From NCBI RefSeq assembly GCF_011044995.1, contig NZ_JAAKZW010000013.1, forward strand, positions 1 to 64,000: 64,000 nt of DNA. Reading direction: 5' to 3'. Shown here piece by piece: positions 55,301 through 62,483 of this stretch. This stretch comes from Streptomyces mesophilus. Lineage in GTDB: Bacteria; Actinomycetota; Actinomycetes; Streptomycetales; Streptomycetaceae. The stretch's first letter is position 1. Each line of letters begins with the position of its first letter. Position numbers and translations under genes: made by a program. Below the pieces are notes generated by a model, which saw nothing but the letters and a program-made list of their open reading frames with translations, was not told the DNA's origin and did not search any database.

Positions 55301-55368
55301 GCGAGCACCGCGGACAACCCCAACAGGGCGGCAACTGCCGTTGCCCTGAACCACTTTGGAGATCTCAT
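52309..55368 (-). CDS. secreted GH31 glycoside hydrolase with NPCBM domain
   Basis: A 1019-residue exported enzyme. Signal peptide 1-~33 (FRATAVAALLGLSAVLAG, cleavage near AQA). N-terminal beta domain (~40-240), GH31 (beta/alpha)8 barrel with proposed nucleophile Asp361 (VAKLDVAW) and acid/base Asp412 (WSGDQSG), proximal and distal beta domains, a fibronectin/alpha-galactosidase-NEW3-like module (~780-880), and a C-terminal NPCBM carbohydrate-binding domain (~885-1019, ASDLPWLKSTNGWGP...GIGGHADSDIEVYL). The bond cut is some alpha-glucoside or alpha-galactoside; the nucleophile context is not the common WxDMNE. ATG at 55368. Confidence 0.9.
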   Translation of the reverse strand: MRSPKWFRATAVAALLGLSAVLAGPGGGQAAQAEPADTIVGDITGFEADGSVYHLAAGAAEVRVSFVTAETFRIELAPDGKFTDPTGTDIVLPQGTPPATKWRDRGDRYELSTSHVTLRAYKKPLRFALHRADGSRIWAETKGLTWNGERTTQSLARGADEQYYGAGMQNGRGNTSHRGKTVEVGVDYNWDDGGHPNSVPFYLSSSGYGVYRNTYAPNTYSFADPVTASAKEQRFDAYYFTGEGADSAKDVIGAYTRLTGKPFLPPLYGLEIGDADCYLHNANRGERHTLDALKVADGYLEHDMPNGWMLVNDGYGCGYENLAETAKGLQDRKMQLGLWTEDGIDQLAGQVKAGQRVAKLDVAWVGEGYKFALDGCKDAYQGIEDHSDARGFTWAPESWAGAQRCGVQWSGDQSGSWENIRFQIPTYAGATMSGLAYTTGDVDGIFGGSPKTYTRDLQWKAFLPALMTMNGWAASDKQPFRYGEPYTSINRKYLKLKESLLPYMYSYAHEATKTGVGPVRPLALEYPGDPQAGTDAAKYEFLTGEDFLVAPVYQDSTARDGIYLPKGTWIDYWSGRVYQGPVTLDGYSAPLDTLPLFVRAGASVPMWPGIRSYQDRTAESPLAWDVYPQGRSSFTLYEDDGVTREHRAGKYATQRADVDAPRQGAGDVSVRIGASEGEFSGKQRSRPYRFTAHTGDAPSRVELDDRGLPRLASKAAFDAAAEGWWYDRDDRGGVVQVKTAKLRTDRAFELELEDTSAVGGAVPGAQAALSAPVAQELGAGVAGKVSVDVTAGSRDATGVQVGVEAPEGWQVTSAPVVDRIPAGTTRRVEVAVTPDKDARPGEASLTATARYRAAGQDRTSVQRFAVAVMPPPPTADAWASDLPWLKSTNGWGPPERDRSNGESGAEDGRALTLAGTTYEKGIGGHADSDIEVYLGGRCSKLTADVGIDDEINGYGEVAFSVEADGKVLWTSPEVTGASATVPVDVDLDGARHVHLRITDTNGSKSGDHGDWAAARFHCA

Positions 55369-55413
55369 GGCGCGTGTGTAGCAGCTGCGCACAGGCGCCA
55401 CCATGGACGGAGA

Positions 55414-55445
55414 AAGGCCGCTTCTGGACTTTCCGAAGCGGCCTT
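55414..55445 (-). terminator. terminator of mshC
   Basis: A perfect 11-bp stem (AAGGCCGCTTC / GAAGCGGCCTT) with a 10-nt loop containing a small GGA/TCC inner stem, 29 nt after the mshC stop codon. Confidence 0.85.
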
Positions 55446-55474
55446 CCTCGTGGATCTGCGGTTCTTGGTACTGC

Positions 55475-56704
55475 CTAGAGAGCCACGCCCAACAGCGCGT
55501 CGACAGCCCGCGATACGAGCCCCGGCGCCCCCTCGTCCGTACCGCCCACCGAGCTCTGCAGCTCGGCCCAGCGGTCCACGGCCTCGAGCGCGGAAGGCGC
55601 GTCGAGGTCGTTCGACAGGGCCTCGCGGATCTCCTCGACGAGGGCCTCGGCGGCCGGTCCGTCGGGACGCGAGACGGCGGCGCGCCAGCGGCCGAGGCGG
55701 GCCACGGCGTCGGCGAGCACCTGGTCGGTCCACTCCCAGTCGGCCCGGTAGTGGTGCGAGAGCAGCGCGAGCCGGATCGCCGCGGGGTCCACACCGTCGC
55801 GGCGCAGCGTGCTGACGAAGACGAGATTGCCCTTGGACTTGGACATCTTCGCGCCGTTCAGGCCGACCATGCCGGCGTGGACGTACGCCTTGGCCATGGG
55901 GAACTCGCCGGTCAGCACCTGTGCGTGCGAGGCGCCCATCTCGTGGTGCGGGAAGGCCAGGTCGGAGCCGCCGCCCTGGACGTCGAAGCCCATGCCGAGG
56001 TGGTCGAGGGCGATGGCCACGCACTCGATGTGCCAGCCGGGCCGTCCGGCGCCGAGCGAGCCGCCGTCCCAGCTCGGTTCGTTCTCGCGGGCGGCCATCC
56101 ACAGCATCGGGTCGAGCGGGTTCTTCTTGCCGGGCCGCTCGGGGTCGCCGCCGCGTTCGGCGGAGAGCAGCTTCATGGCGGCGGCGTCGAGGTTCGAGAC
56201 CTTGCCGAAGTTCTTGTCGGAGTCGACCGAGAAGTAGATGTCGCCTTCGAGCTCATAGGCCGCGCCCATGTCCCGCAGCCGCTCCACGAGCGGAACGATG
56301 CCGGGTATGGCCTCGACCGCGCCGATGTAGTGCTGCGGCGGGAGCATCCGCAGCGCGGTCATGTCCTCGCGGAACAGCGCCGTCTCGCGCTCCGCGAGCC
56401 CGACCCAGTCCTCGCCGTCGCGGATCGCGCGCTCGAGCAGCGGGTCGTCGACGTCCGTGACGTTCTGTACGTAGATGACCTGCCGCTTCGTGTCGAGCCA
56501 CACGCGCTGAACGAGGTCGAACGCGTTGTAAGTCGCCGCGTGACCCATGTGGGTCGCGTCGTACGGCGTGATGCCGCAGACGTAGATACGGGCGACGGGA
56601 CCGGGGTCGAGGGGGATGAGCCCACCGGTCGCGGTGTCGTGAATCCTGAGGTCGCGGCCCTTGGCGGGCAGGGCGGGGACCTCGGAAGCGGGCCAGGCAT
56701 GCAT
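55475..56704 (-). CDS. mshC: cysteine:GlcN-inositol ligase MshC (mycothiol synthesis)
   Basis: A 409-residue class I aminoacyl-tRNA synthetase-like enzyme that joins cysteine to glucosaminyl-inositol, the third step of mycothiol synthesis. Motifs: [22 protein letters not shown] (HIGH-like HMGH with a zinc Cys), [14 protein letters not shown] with the zinc Cys, [14 protein letters not shown], and KMSKS in [10 protein letters not shown]. The absence of the C-terminal tRNA-binding extension of CysS fits MshC. The ATG at 56704 has no strong ribosome binding site (GGAATGCATG). Its 3' end is set by the hairpin at 55414; upstream lies a repeat cluster. Confidence 0.94.
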   Translation of the reverse strand: MHAWPASEVPALPAKGRDLRIHDTATGGLIPLDPGPVARIYVCGITPYDATHMGHAATYNAFDLVQRVWLDTKRQVIYVQNVTDVDDPLLERAIRDGEDWVGLAERETALFREDMTALRMLPPQHYIGAVEAIPGIVPLVERLRDMGAAYELEGDIYFSVDSDKNFGKVSNLDAAAMKLLSAERGGDPERPGKKNPLDPMLWMAARENEPSWDGGSLGAGRPGWHIECVAIALDHLGMGFDVQGGGSDLAFPHHEMGASHAQVLTGEFPMAKAYVHAGMVGLNGAKMSKSKGNLVFVSTLRRDGVDPAAIRLALLSHHYRADWEWTDQVLADAVARLGRWRAAVSRPDGPAAEALVEEIREALSNDLDAPSALEAVDRWAELQSSVGGTDEGAPGLVSRAVDALLGVAL

Positions 56705-56830
56705 TCCTTGAGCGTAACCGGAGGGGTGTTCCCTGTCCGAACCGGTCCTCGATCTTGACCGGATCCGCGGTCTTGCGCTTTCGGGGACTTGGCCCCCGGA
56801 CTCCCCGCATCCGAACTTCGTTCGGATCTA

Positions 56831-56940
56831 CTCAAGCGCCGCAGGGGCTGAAAGATCGCCTCAAACGCCGGCGGGGCTGGGTTTGCGGACGGGCTGGGTT
56901 TGCCCGGCGGGGCTGGGTTTGCGGGAACGGCTGGGTTTGC
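56831..56940. repeat. clustered short repeats between mshC and the kinase-like gene
   Basis: Two versions of a CTCAARCGCCG...GGGCTG word (56831-56850 and 56860-56879) resemble a motif often seen dispersed near Streptomyces gene ends. Four exact copies of GCTGGGTTTGC follow at 56876, 56893, 56912 and 56930, spaced 17-19 bp. The cluster lies just after the 3' end of the kinase-like gene. Confidence 0.75.
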
Positions 56941-56947
56941 CGCAGGG

Positions 56948-57784
56948 CTAGATCGGCGGCCAAGGGATGGCCGGCCACTCGCCCTGCGGGACCGGGTGTA
57001 CGCCCGAGCGCAGCAGGGTCCGGACCCGGGACCGGGTCGCGTCGATCTCGGGCGGGGTCAGGAGCTCGCCCAGGCGTCCGGCCAGCGGGCCGTCGGGAGC
57101 GAGCGAGGACGCGAGGCCGGTCAGAACGGTCAGCGCCCACGAGGGCAGCGGCTCCCCCGCCCACCCCCACAGCAGCGTCCGCAGCTTGTTCTCGGTGTGG
57201 AACGTGACCCCGTGGTCGATTCCGTACAGGTGCCCCTCGGGCGCGGCCAGGAGGTGCCCGCCCTTGCGGTCCGCGTTGTTGATCACCGCGTCCAGGACCG
57301 CGAGCCGCCGCAGCCGCTCGTCGTCCGCGTGCACCAGCAGCGCCTGGCGCCCCTCGCCGACCTCGGCGAAGGCCACCGCCTTCCAGCCCTCGCCCGGCTC
57401 CTCGGCGTCCAGGAGCGCGAGCAGCTCGGGCCCGGGCTCCTGCGGGGCGTCGATCCACAGCTGGCACATGCCCGTGCCGTAGGGGCCCTCGCGCAGCACG
57501 GTCGGCGGCACAAGGCCCCAGCCGGTCGCCTCGGAGACCTCGTACGCGGCGACCTCGCGCTCGGCGAGCGTGCCGTCCGGGAAGTCCCACAGGGGGCGCT
57601 CGCCCGCGACCGGCTTGTAGACGCACGCGGCCGACTCGCCCTCGTACGACAGATCGCAGAGGAGCACCGCGTTGGACGCCTCACGGATCCGGCCGCGCAC
57701 GGTCAGCTCGCCGTGGGTGAGGAGCTCGGCGGAAAGCTTGGAGGAGCTCACGCCCCGCGGCGGTATCCGTTCTGGCGCGGACAT
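56948..57784 (-). CDS. SCO1664-family protein, PI3/PI4-kinase-like
   Basis: A 278-residue protein of the actinobacterial family named after SCO1664. A kinase-like core is visible: CVYKPVAGERPLWDFPDG with a possible nucleotide-binding Lys, then LDAVINNADRKGGHLL resembling the catalytic loop and GIDHGVTFHTENKLRTLLWGW resembling the metal-binding DHG loop of phosphatidylinositol 3/4-kinase and HipA-type folds. Substrate unknown. The ATG at 57784 lies inside the end of the DUF3090 gene (37-bp overlap), so the two are translationally linked. It lies upstream of mshC. Confidence 0.85.
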   Translation of the reverse strand: MSAPERIPPRGVSSSKLSAELLTHGELTVRGRIREASNAVLLCDLSYEGESAACVYKPVAGERPLWDFPDGTLAEREVAAYEVSEATGWGLVPPTVLREGPYGTGMCQLWIDAPQEPGPELLALLDAEEPGEGWKAVAFAEVGEGRQALLVHADDERLRRLAVLDAVINNADRKGGHLLAAPEGHLYGIDHGVTFHTENKLRTLLWGWAGEPLPSWALTVLTGLASSLAPDGPLAGRLGELLTPPEIDATRSRVRTLLRSGVHPVPQGEWPAIPWPPI

Positions 57785-58338
57785 ACGTGTCCTTCCGGAT
57801 CGAGCGGCAAAGAGCACAGCGGGCACGGCGGGCGGCCCGCGTTCACCACGTCCAGGGCGCGCTTGGCGAAGGCCCGCGCCTGCGCACCGCTGAGGCGGAC
57901 CCGCAGCATCGGCGGGCCGTTCTCCTCGTCCTGGAGCAGCTGTTCCTCGGCGGCGGCGAGATCGTCCTCGCTCTCGGCGTCCAGCTCGACCAGGGCCTGC
58001 GCCTCGACGATCATGCGCTCCGCGTCACCGTCCCAGGCCAGCGCCATGGTGCCGACCCGGAACTCCTCCTCGACAGGAGCGTCGAGCGGCGCGGTGTCGG
58101 GGTTCTCGGAGGGGGCGACCGCCGGGACCGGGGCGCTGCCGCCGCTGCGCCGTACGACCTCGTCGAGCAGCTCGTCCATCCGCTCGGCCAGCGCCGCCAC
58201 CTGGGTCTTCTCCAGCGCCACGCTGGTCACCCGGCCGCCGGCCGAGGCCTGCAGGAAGAACGTACGGCGTCCGGGCAGACCCACCGTGCCGGCCACGAAG
58301 CGCTCCGGCGGGTCGTACAGGAACACCTGACGGGTCAC
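57748..58338 (-). CDS. DUF3090 family protein
   Basis: A 196-residue protein of DUF3090, found mainly in actinobacteria beside mshC. The start TRQVFLYDPPERFVAGTVGLPGRRTFFLQA and the middle FRVGTMALAWDGDAERMIVEAQAL are family signatures. The C terminus has a small zinc-knuckle-like CPLCSLPLDPEGHVCP. Function unknown; the family's constant presence in this gene run suggests joint action with the kinase-like protein and the phosphatase. GTG start at 58338 with GGGAGAGG upstream. 88 bp after the phosphatase stop. Confidence 0.88.
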   Translation of the reverse strand: MTRQVFLYDPPERFVAGTVGLPGRRTFFLQASAGGRVTSVALEKTQVAALAERMDELLDEVVRRSGGSAPVPAVAPSENPDTAPLDAPVEEEFRVGTMALAWDGDAERMIVEAQALVELDAESEDDLAAAEEQLLQDEENGPPMLRVRLSGAQARAFAKRALDVVNAGRPPCPLCSLPLDPEGHVCPRQNGYRRGA

Positions 58339-58426
58339 GGACTCTGCCTCTCCCTGCGATCGGCGTCTACGGAAACGGAAACGGAAGCTTGTACGCGGAA
58401 CGGTGCCACCCTACTGCGGCCGACGA

Positions 58427-59122
58427 TCACGGTGCGCCCGCATCTCCCCCCACTGTGGCGTCCGACTGCTCGGGCCCGGAAGGCGCGGCGGGCGGCGCCA
58501 GGGAGCTCAAGTCCCCGGTGTCTCCCAGGCGTACGAGAAAAGGCCGCAGCCGCGTGTAGCGGATCACGGTCACCGAGCAGGGCTCCACGGAGATGCGCTG
58601 GAACAGGTCCAGATGGAGGCCGAGTGCGTCCGCCACAAGGGACTTGATGATGTCGCCGTGCGAGCACATCAGATACGCGGCCTGCGGTCCGAAGTCCCGT
58701 TCCACCCGCGCATTCCATTCCCGTACCGCCTCCGCGGCCCGGTGCTGCATCTCGCGCATGGATTCACCGCCCGGGAAGGCGGCGGCGGTCGGATGCTGCT
58801 GCACGACCTCCATCAGCGGCTCACCGGCGAGCTCGGCCAGCTTGCGCCCGGACCAGTCCCCGTAGTCGCACTCGACGATCCGCTCGTCCTCGTGGAGTTC
58901 GAGCCCGTCCCGTACGGAGAGCAGCGGCGCGACCGTCTCCCGGCACCGCTGGAGCGGACTGGTCACGGCCAGTGCGAGCGGCACCCCGTCCAGCCGCCCG
59001 GGCAGCCCGCCGGCCTGCTCCCTGCCCCGCTCGTCGAGCGCGATCCCGGGCATCCGCCCGGCGAGCAGCCCCTCGGTATTGGCGGTGGACCGTCCGTGAC
59101 GCACGAGAATCAAGGTGGGCAT
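58427..59122 (-). CDS. histidine phosphatase-superfamily protein (MSMEG_4193-like)
   Basis: A 231-residue phosphoglycerate-mutase-fold phosphatase. The phosphorylated His is in LILVRHGRSTANTEG (His9), with Arg in SPLQRC, Glu in ECDYGDWSGRKL, and the second His in LMCSHGDIIKSL. The layout equals the family called MSMEG_4193 phosphomutase in mycobacteria, which is linked to mshC and DUF3090. Substrate unknown, probably a small phosphoester. The ATG is at 59122. It is divergent from corA with a 62-bp gap. Confidence 0.9.
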   Translation of the reverse strand: MPTLILVRHGRSTANTEGLLAGRMPGIALDERGREQAGGLPGRLDGVPLALAVTSPLQRCRETVAPLLSVRDGLELHEDERIVECDYGDWSGRKLAELAGEPLMEVVQQHPTAAAFPGGESMREMQHRAAEAVREWNARVERDFGPQAAYLMCSHGDIIKSLVADALGLHLDLFQRISVEPCSVTVIRYTRLRPFLVRLGDTGDLSSLAPPAAPSGPEQSDATVGGDAGAP

Positions 59123-59184
59123 GCGGCCAGGGTAGGCGCCCGAAAGCGCCGCACAGAATGCATGCTCCGCCGTATCCAGGAAAG

Positions 59185-60177
59185 ATGCCCACCGTGATCG
59201 TGGACTGCGCCATCTACCGGGAAGGCCGCCGGACCAAGGGCCCGGAGGACTTCTCCGATGCCCTGGACGAGGCGCGCGCGAGCGGGGACGCCTTTCTCTG
59301 GCTGGGGATGCACGAGCCGACCGAGGAGGAGTTCGCCCTCGTCAGCTCCGAGTTCGGGCTGCATCCGCTGGCCGTGGAGGACGCGCTCAAGGCCCATCAG
59401 CGGCCCAAGCTCGAGGTGTACGACGATTCGCTGTTCGTGGTGCTCAAGCCCATCGCGTACGACGTCCGGCGGGACGAAGTGACCTCCGAGGAGCTGATGC
59501 TCTTCGTCGGCGACTCCTTCGTGGTGACCGTGCGGCACGGCGAGAGCGCGCCGCTCGGGGTCGTGCGCAGCCGGCTCGAAGAACAGCCCGAGGTGTTGCA
59601 GCACGGGCCCACCGCCGTGCTCTACGCGGTGAGCGACGCCGTCGTGGACCACTACCTGGACGTGGCCGGCGAGCTGCATCTGGACCTGGAGACCCTGGAG
59701 GAGGAGGTCTTCGCGCCCGGCACCACCGACACCAGGACGCTCGCCGCGCGGATCTACAACTTCAAGCGGCAGATCCTCGAATTCCGCCGGGCCACCGTGC
59801 CGTTGACGACTCCGATGCTGCGGCTCACGGGCGCGGGCGTGCCGTTCGTGGACGAGCACTCGCGGCTGTTCTTCCGCGATGTGAACGACCATCTGACGCG
59901 CGCCAACGAGGGCGTGGAGTCGCTCGACCGGCTGTGTTCGGACATCCTCTCCGCGCATCTGGCGCAGACAGGCGTGCGGCAGAACGACGACATGCGCAAG
60001 ATCTCCGCCTGGGCCGCCATGGCCGCGGTGCCGACCATGGTCGCCGGTGTCTACGGCATGAACTTCACGCACATGCCGGAGCTCGACCAGTGGTGGGGCT
60101 ACCCGGGCGCCGTACTGGTGATGGCGGGGGCGGTGTACGGCCTGTACCGCACCTTCAAGCGGCGCGGCTGGCTGTGA
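59185..60177 (+). CDS. corA: CorA-family magnesium/cobalt transporter
   Basis: A 330-residue channel for Mg2+ or Co2+. A long cytoplasmic alpha/beta and helical domain (1-~265) is followed by two membrane helices at the C terminus; the pore motif YGMNF lies at the end of the first helix (VYGMNFTHMPELD). The ATG at 59185 (MPTVIVDC) has AGG 4 nt upstream; an ATG 27 bp earlier would add nine residues. It is divergent from the phosphatase gene and convergent with the ferritin-like gene (12-bp gap), so it stands alone. Confidence 0.93.
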   Translation: MPTVIVDCAIYREGRRTKGPEDFSDALDEARASGDAFLWLGMHEPTEEEFALVSSEFGLHPLAVEDALKAHQRPKLEVYDDSLFVVLKPIAYDVRRDEVTSEELMLFVGDSFVVTVRHGESAPLGVVRSRLEEQPEVLQHGPTAVLYAVSDAVVDHYLDVAGELHLDLETLEEEVFAPGTTDTRTLAARIYNFKRQILEFRRATVPLTTPMLRLTGAGVPFVDEHSRLFFRDVNDHLTRANEGVESLDRLCSDILSAHLAQTGVRQNDDMRKISAWAAMAAVPTMVAGVYGMNFTHMPELDQWWGYPGAVLVMAGAVYGLYRTFKRRGWL

Positions 60178-60189
60178 ACCGCCCCCGGG

Positions 60190-60978
60190 TCAGGCGAATT
60201 CGGGGGCCGAGGCCGCGGGACCGCCGAGCGCGTCGCGCCGCTCGGGCATCTTGAGGGACACCATCCGCCGCCAGCCGCCGGCCCGTTCGTACGCGTAAAC
60301 GGCGTGGATGCCCGCGGCGAGCGTCCCGGCCTTGGCCTTGGGCCAGCCGAGGATGCAGCCCATGTGGTCCATGACGGCGAGGCTCACATCGCGGTAGATG
60401 CGGATCTCGGCCTGGGCGCACTCGCGCAGGATCCGCTGGATGTCACGGCCGTGGCCGGCGTACGCGAAGCGCAGCAACTCCTCGTGGCAGTACGCGAGAT
60501 GGTTGTCCTCGTCCTTGGAGATCATCTTGACGGCGCGGCCGATGTCGGGGTGGTCGCCGAAGTACTTGCGCAGCATGTCCATCTGCTCGGAGGCGCGCTG
60601 CTCGGTGACCCTGCTGTGCGCGAGATACGTGATGATGTCCTGCTCGCCGAGCGGCGTCTCGCCCTTGAGCTGCTCGTGCGCGAGCCCGATGCCGTTCTTC
60701 TCGAGCAGCATCGTGTAGTCGGTCTCGTGCGGGATCTCGCACGGTTCGAGGCCGCGTTTCTTCAGCAGGGCGTTGAAGATCCGCCCGTGCTTGTCCTCGT
60801 CCGCGCCATGCCGGGTGATCTTGGGCGCGAGCTCGCACTGGCTCTCCGGCACGAGCGCCGCGATGCGTGCGTTCTCCCAGCCGCCCTGGGACTCCCCGCT
60901 CGCCGCGATGGAACAGAACAGCCGGAAGGACTCGTCGTTGTCGAGGATCTCCGTGAACAGGCTCTTGGCCGAAAGCAT
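60190..60978 (-). CDS. ferritin-like di-iron domain protein
   Basis: A 262-residue all-helical protein. Carboxylate and His ligands of a di-iron site are visible in ITRHGADEDKHGRIF and KMISKDEDNHLAYCHEELL, with further Glu in SRVTEQRASEQMDML. This is the ferritin/rubrerythrin-type four-helix bundle; activity (oxidase, hydroxylase or iron handling) is not determinable. The last 45 residues are outside the bundle and Ala/Arg-rich. The ATG at 60978 has GGAGG 7 nt upstream. The gene faces corA and has its own promoter in the 251-bp gap upstream. Confidence 0.85.
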   Translation of the reverse strand: MLSAKSLFTEILDNDESFRLFCSIAASGESQGGWENARIAALVPESQCELAPKITRHGADEDKHGRIFNALLKKRGLEPCEIPHETDYTMLLEKNGIGLAHEQLKGETPLGEQDIITYLAHSRVTEQRASEQMDMLRKYFGDHPDIGRAVKMISKDEDNHLAYCHEELLRFAYAGHGRDIQRILRECAQAEIRIYRDVSLAVMDHMGCILGWPKAKAGTLAAGIHAVYAYERAGGWRRMVSLKMPERRDALGGPAASAPEFA

Positions 60979-61168
60979 GACTGCCACCTCCGTGCAGCGA
61001 TCTGCAGGGTTCCGCAAAGAACGAGTCAAATGCGGTGAGAGGTGCCAGGCAACAGTTGTGTCGGACAACTGCGCTGAAAGACGTATTCCGGTTCGCTTGC
61101 GGTTTGCATCCATCTGGCGGTGGACAGCGCCGTAACCGTCCCGTCTCTGGCGCGTTGTTCTCCGTGAC

Positions 61169-61208
61169 GGCCGTGGCGGGGAAGACCCCCCGAGCCCCCA
61201 CCACGGCC
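61169..61208 (-). terminator. terminator of the LLM oxidoreductase gene
   Basis: GGCCGTGG / CCACGGCC outer arms and GGGG / CCCC inner arms with one mismatch between, 22 nt after the LLM gene stop codon at 61230. Confidence 0.75.
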
Positions 61209-61229
61209 GCAGAAATTCTTTCGCGTGCG

Positions 61230-62285
61230 TTACGCCAGACCGGCGCGCTCCACCGCTTCCACACCGGCCCGCAGCGCCGCAAGCCGCTCGTCGAGCGTGA
61301 AGCCCGCGGGAGCCAGCGTCAGCGTCGTCACCCCGGCCGCGGCATAGGCCTGCATGCGGTCGGCGATCCGGTCCACGGAACCGAGCAGCGCGGTCGAGTC
61401 GATCAGCTGCTGCGGTACGGCGGCCGCGGCGCCCTCCTTGTCGCCGGACAGGTACTTGTCCTGGATCTCGGCGGCTTCCTTCTCGTACCCCATGCGCTGG
61501 GCGAGCTGGTTGTAGAAGTTCCGCTTGCGGCTGCCCATGCCACCCACATACAGCGCGGTGTACGGACGGAAGGTGTCGGCGAGCGCGCTGACGGTGCTGT
61601 CGTCGCCGAGCGCGAGCGGCAGCGTCGGGCAGACGTCGAAGCCGTCCATCGTCAGGCCCGCCTTCTGGCGGCCGGCCCGGATGTACTGGAGCGCGGTGTC
61701 CTCGATGTGCTCGGCGGACGGGAAGATCAGCAGGGCGCCCTCGGCGATCTCGCCGGTCTGCTCCAGGTTCTTCGGGCCGATCGCCGCGATGTAGACCGGG
61801 ATGTGCTCACGCGCGGGGTGCACGGTCAGCTTGATCGGCTTGCCCGGGCCGCCGGGCAGCGGCAGCGTCCAGTGCTCGCCCTCGTAACTGAGGCGCTCGC
61901 GGCTCATCGCCTTGCGGACGATCTCCACGTATTCGCGGGTACGGGCCAACGGCTTGTCGAACTTGACGCCGTACCAGCCCTCGGAGACCTGCGGGCCCGA
62001 GACGCCGAGGCCGAGGCGGAAGCGGCCGCCGGACAGCGAGTCGAGGGTCGCTGCCGTCATCGCTGTCATCGCGGGCTGACGGGCCGGGATCTGGAAGATG
62101 GCGGAGCCGATGTCGATCCGTTCGGTCTGCGCCGCGACCCAGGACAGGACCGTCGCCGCGTCCGAGCCGTAGGCCTCGGCGGCCCAGCAGACCGAGTAGC
62201 CGAGCTTGTCGGCCTCCCTGGCGACGGCCAGGTTGTCCGCGTCCATTCCGGCGCCCCAGTAGCCCAGGTTGATCCCGAGTCGCAT
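61230..62285 (-). CDS. LLM-class F420-dependent oxidoreductase
   Basis: A 351-residue luciferase-like TIM-barrel enzyme that uses coenzyme F420. N-terminal GINLGYWGAGMDADNL, central RFRLGLGVSGPQVSEGWYGVKFDKPLARTREYVEI, and PVYIAAIGPKNLEQTGEIAEGALLI are signatures of the F420-dependent LLM branch found in actinobacteria. Substrate unknown. The ATG at 62285 is 8-9 nt after AAGGGG, which suits translation better than the GTG at 62294. A perfect 14-bp TetR-type palindrome lies 12-26 bp upstream of the start. Divergent from the aldo/keto reductase. Confidence 0.92.
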   Translation of the reverse strand: MRLGINLGYWGAGMDADNLAVAREADKLGYSVCWAAEAYGSDAATVLSWVAAQTERIDIGSAIFQIPARQPAMTAMTAATLDSLSGGRFRLGLGVSGPQVSEGWYGVKFDKPLARTREYVEIVRKAMSRERLSYEGEHWTLPLPGGPGKPIKLTVHPAREHIPVYIAAIGPKNLEQTGEIAEGALLIFPSAEHIEDTALQYIRAGRQKAGLTMDGFDVCPTLPLALGDDSTVSALADTFRPYTALYVGGMGSRKRNFYNQLAQRMGYEKEAAEIQDKYLSGDKEGAAAAVPQQLIDSTALLGSVDRIADRMQAYAAAGVTTLTLAPAGFTLDERLAALRAGVEAVERAGLA

Positions 62286-62297
62286 CGGCCGCACCCC

Positions 62298-62311
62298 TTA
62301 CTGATCAGTAA
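62298..62311. promoter_or_regulatory. TetR-type operator palindrome
   Basis: TTACTGATCAGTAA is a perfect 14-bp palindrome, AT-rich for this DNA, overlapping the promoter/leader of the LLM gene. The ACTGATCAGT core is typical of TetR-family operators. No TetR gene is present in the window. Confidence 0.7.
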
Positions 62312-62483
62312 CAGACTGTGTGGTCGGGAGCCTAGCGGGTGGGGGCGGATTGCGGCAGGGGCCATGGGCAGCGGGGGCGCGGCAAGGCTGGGTCCGGGCT
62401 GTCCACAAGGGCGCGGTACGGCTGGGACCCTGGTTATCCACAGGCCCCCACGGGACGGTCTTCGGCCAGTAATCTCAGCGCCC

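Noticed and set aside
61035..62483. Apparent N-terminal extension of the aldo/keto reductase
   Set aside because: It runs antisense through the LLM gene; the reductase fold begins at the ATG at 62484.
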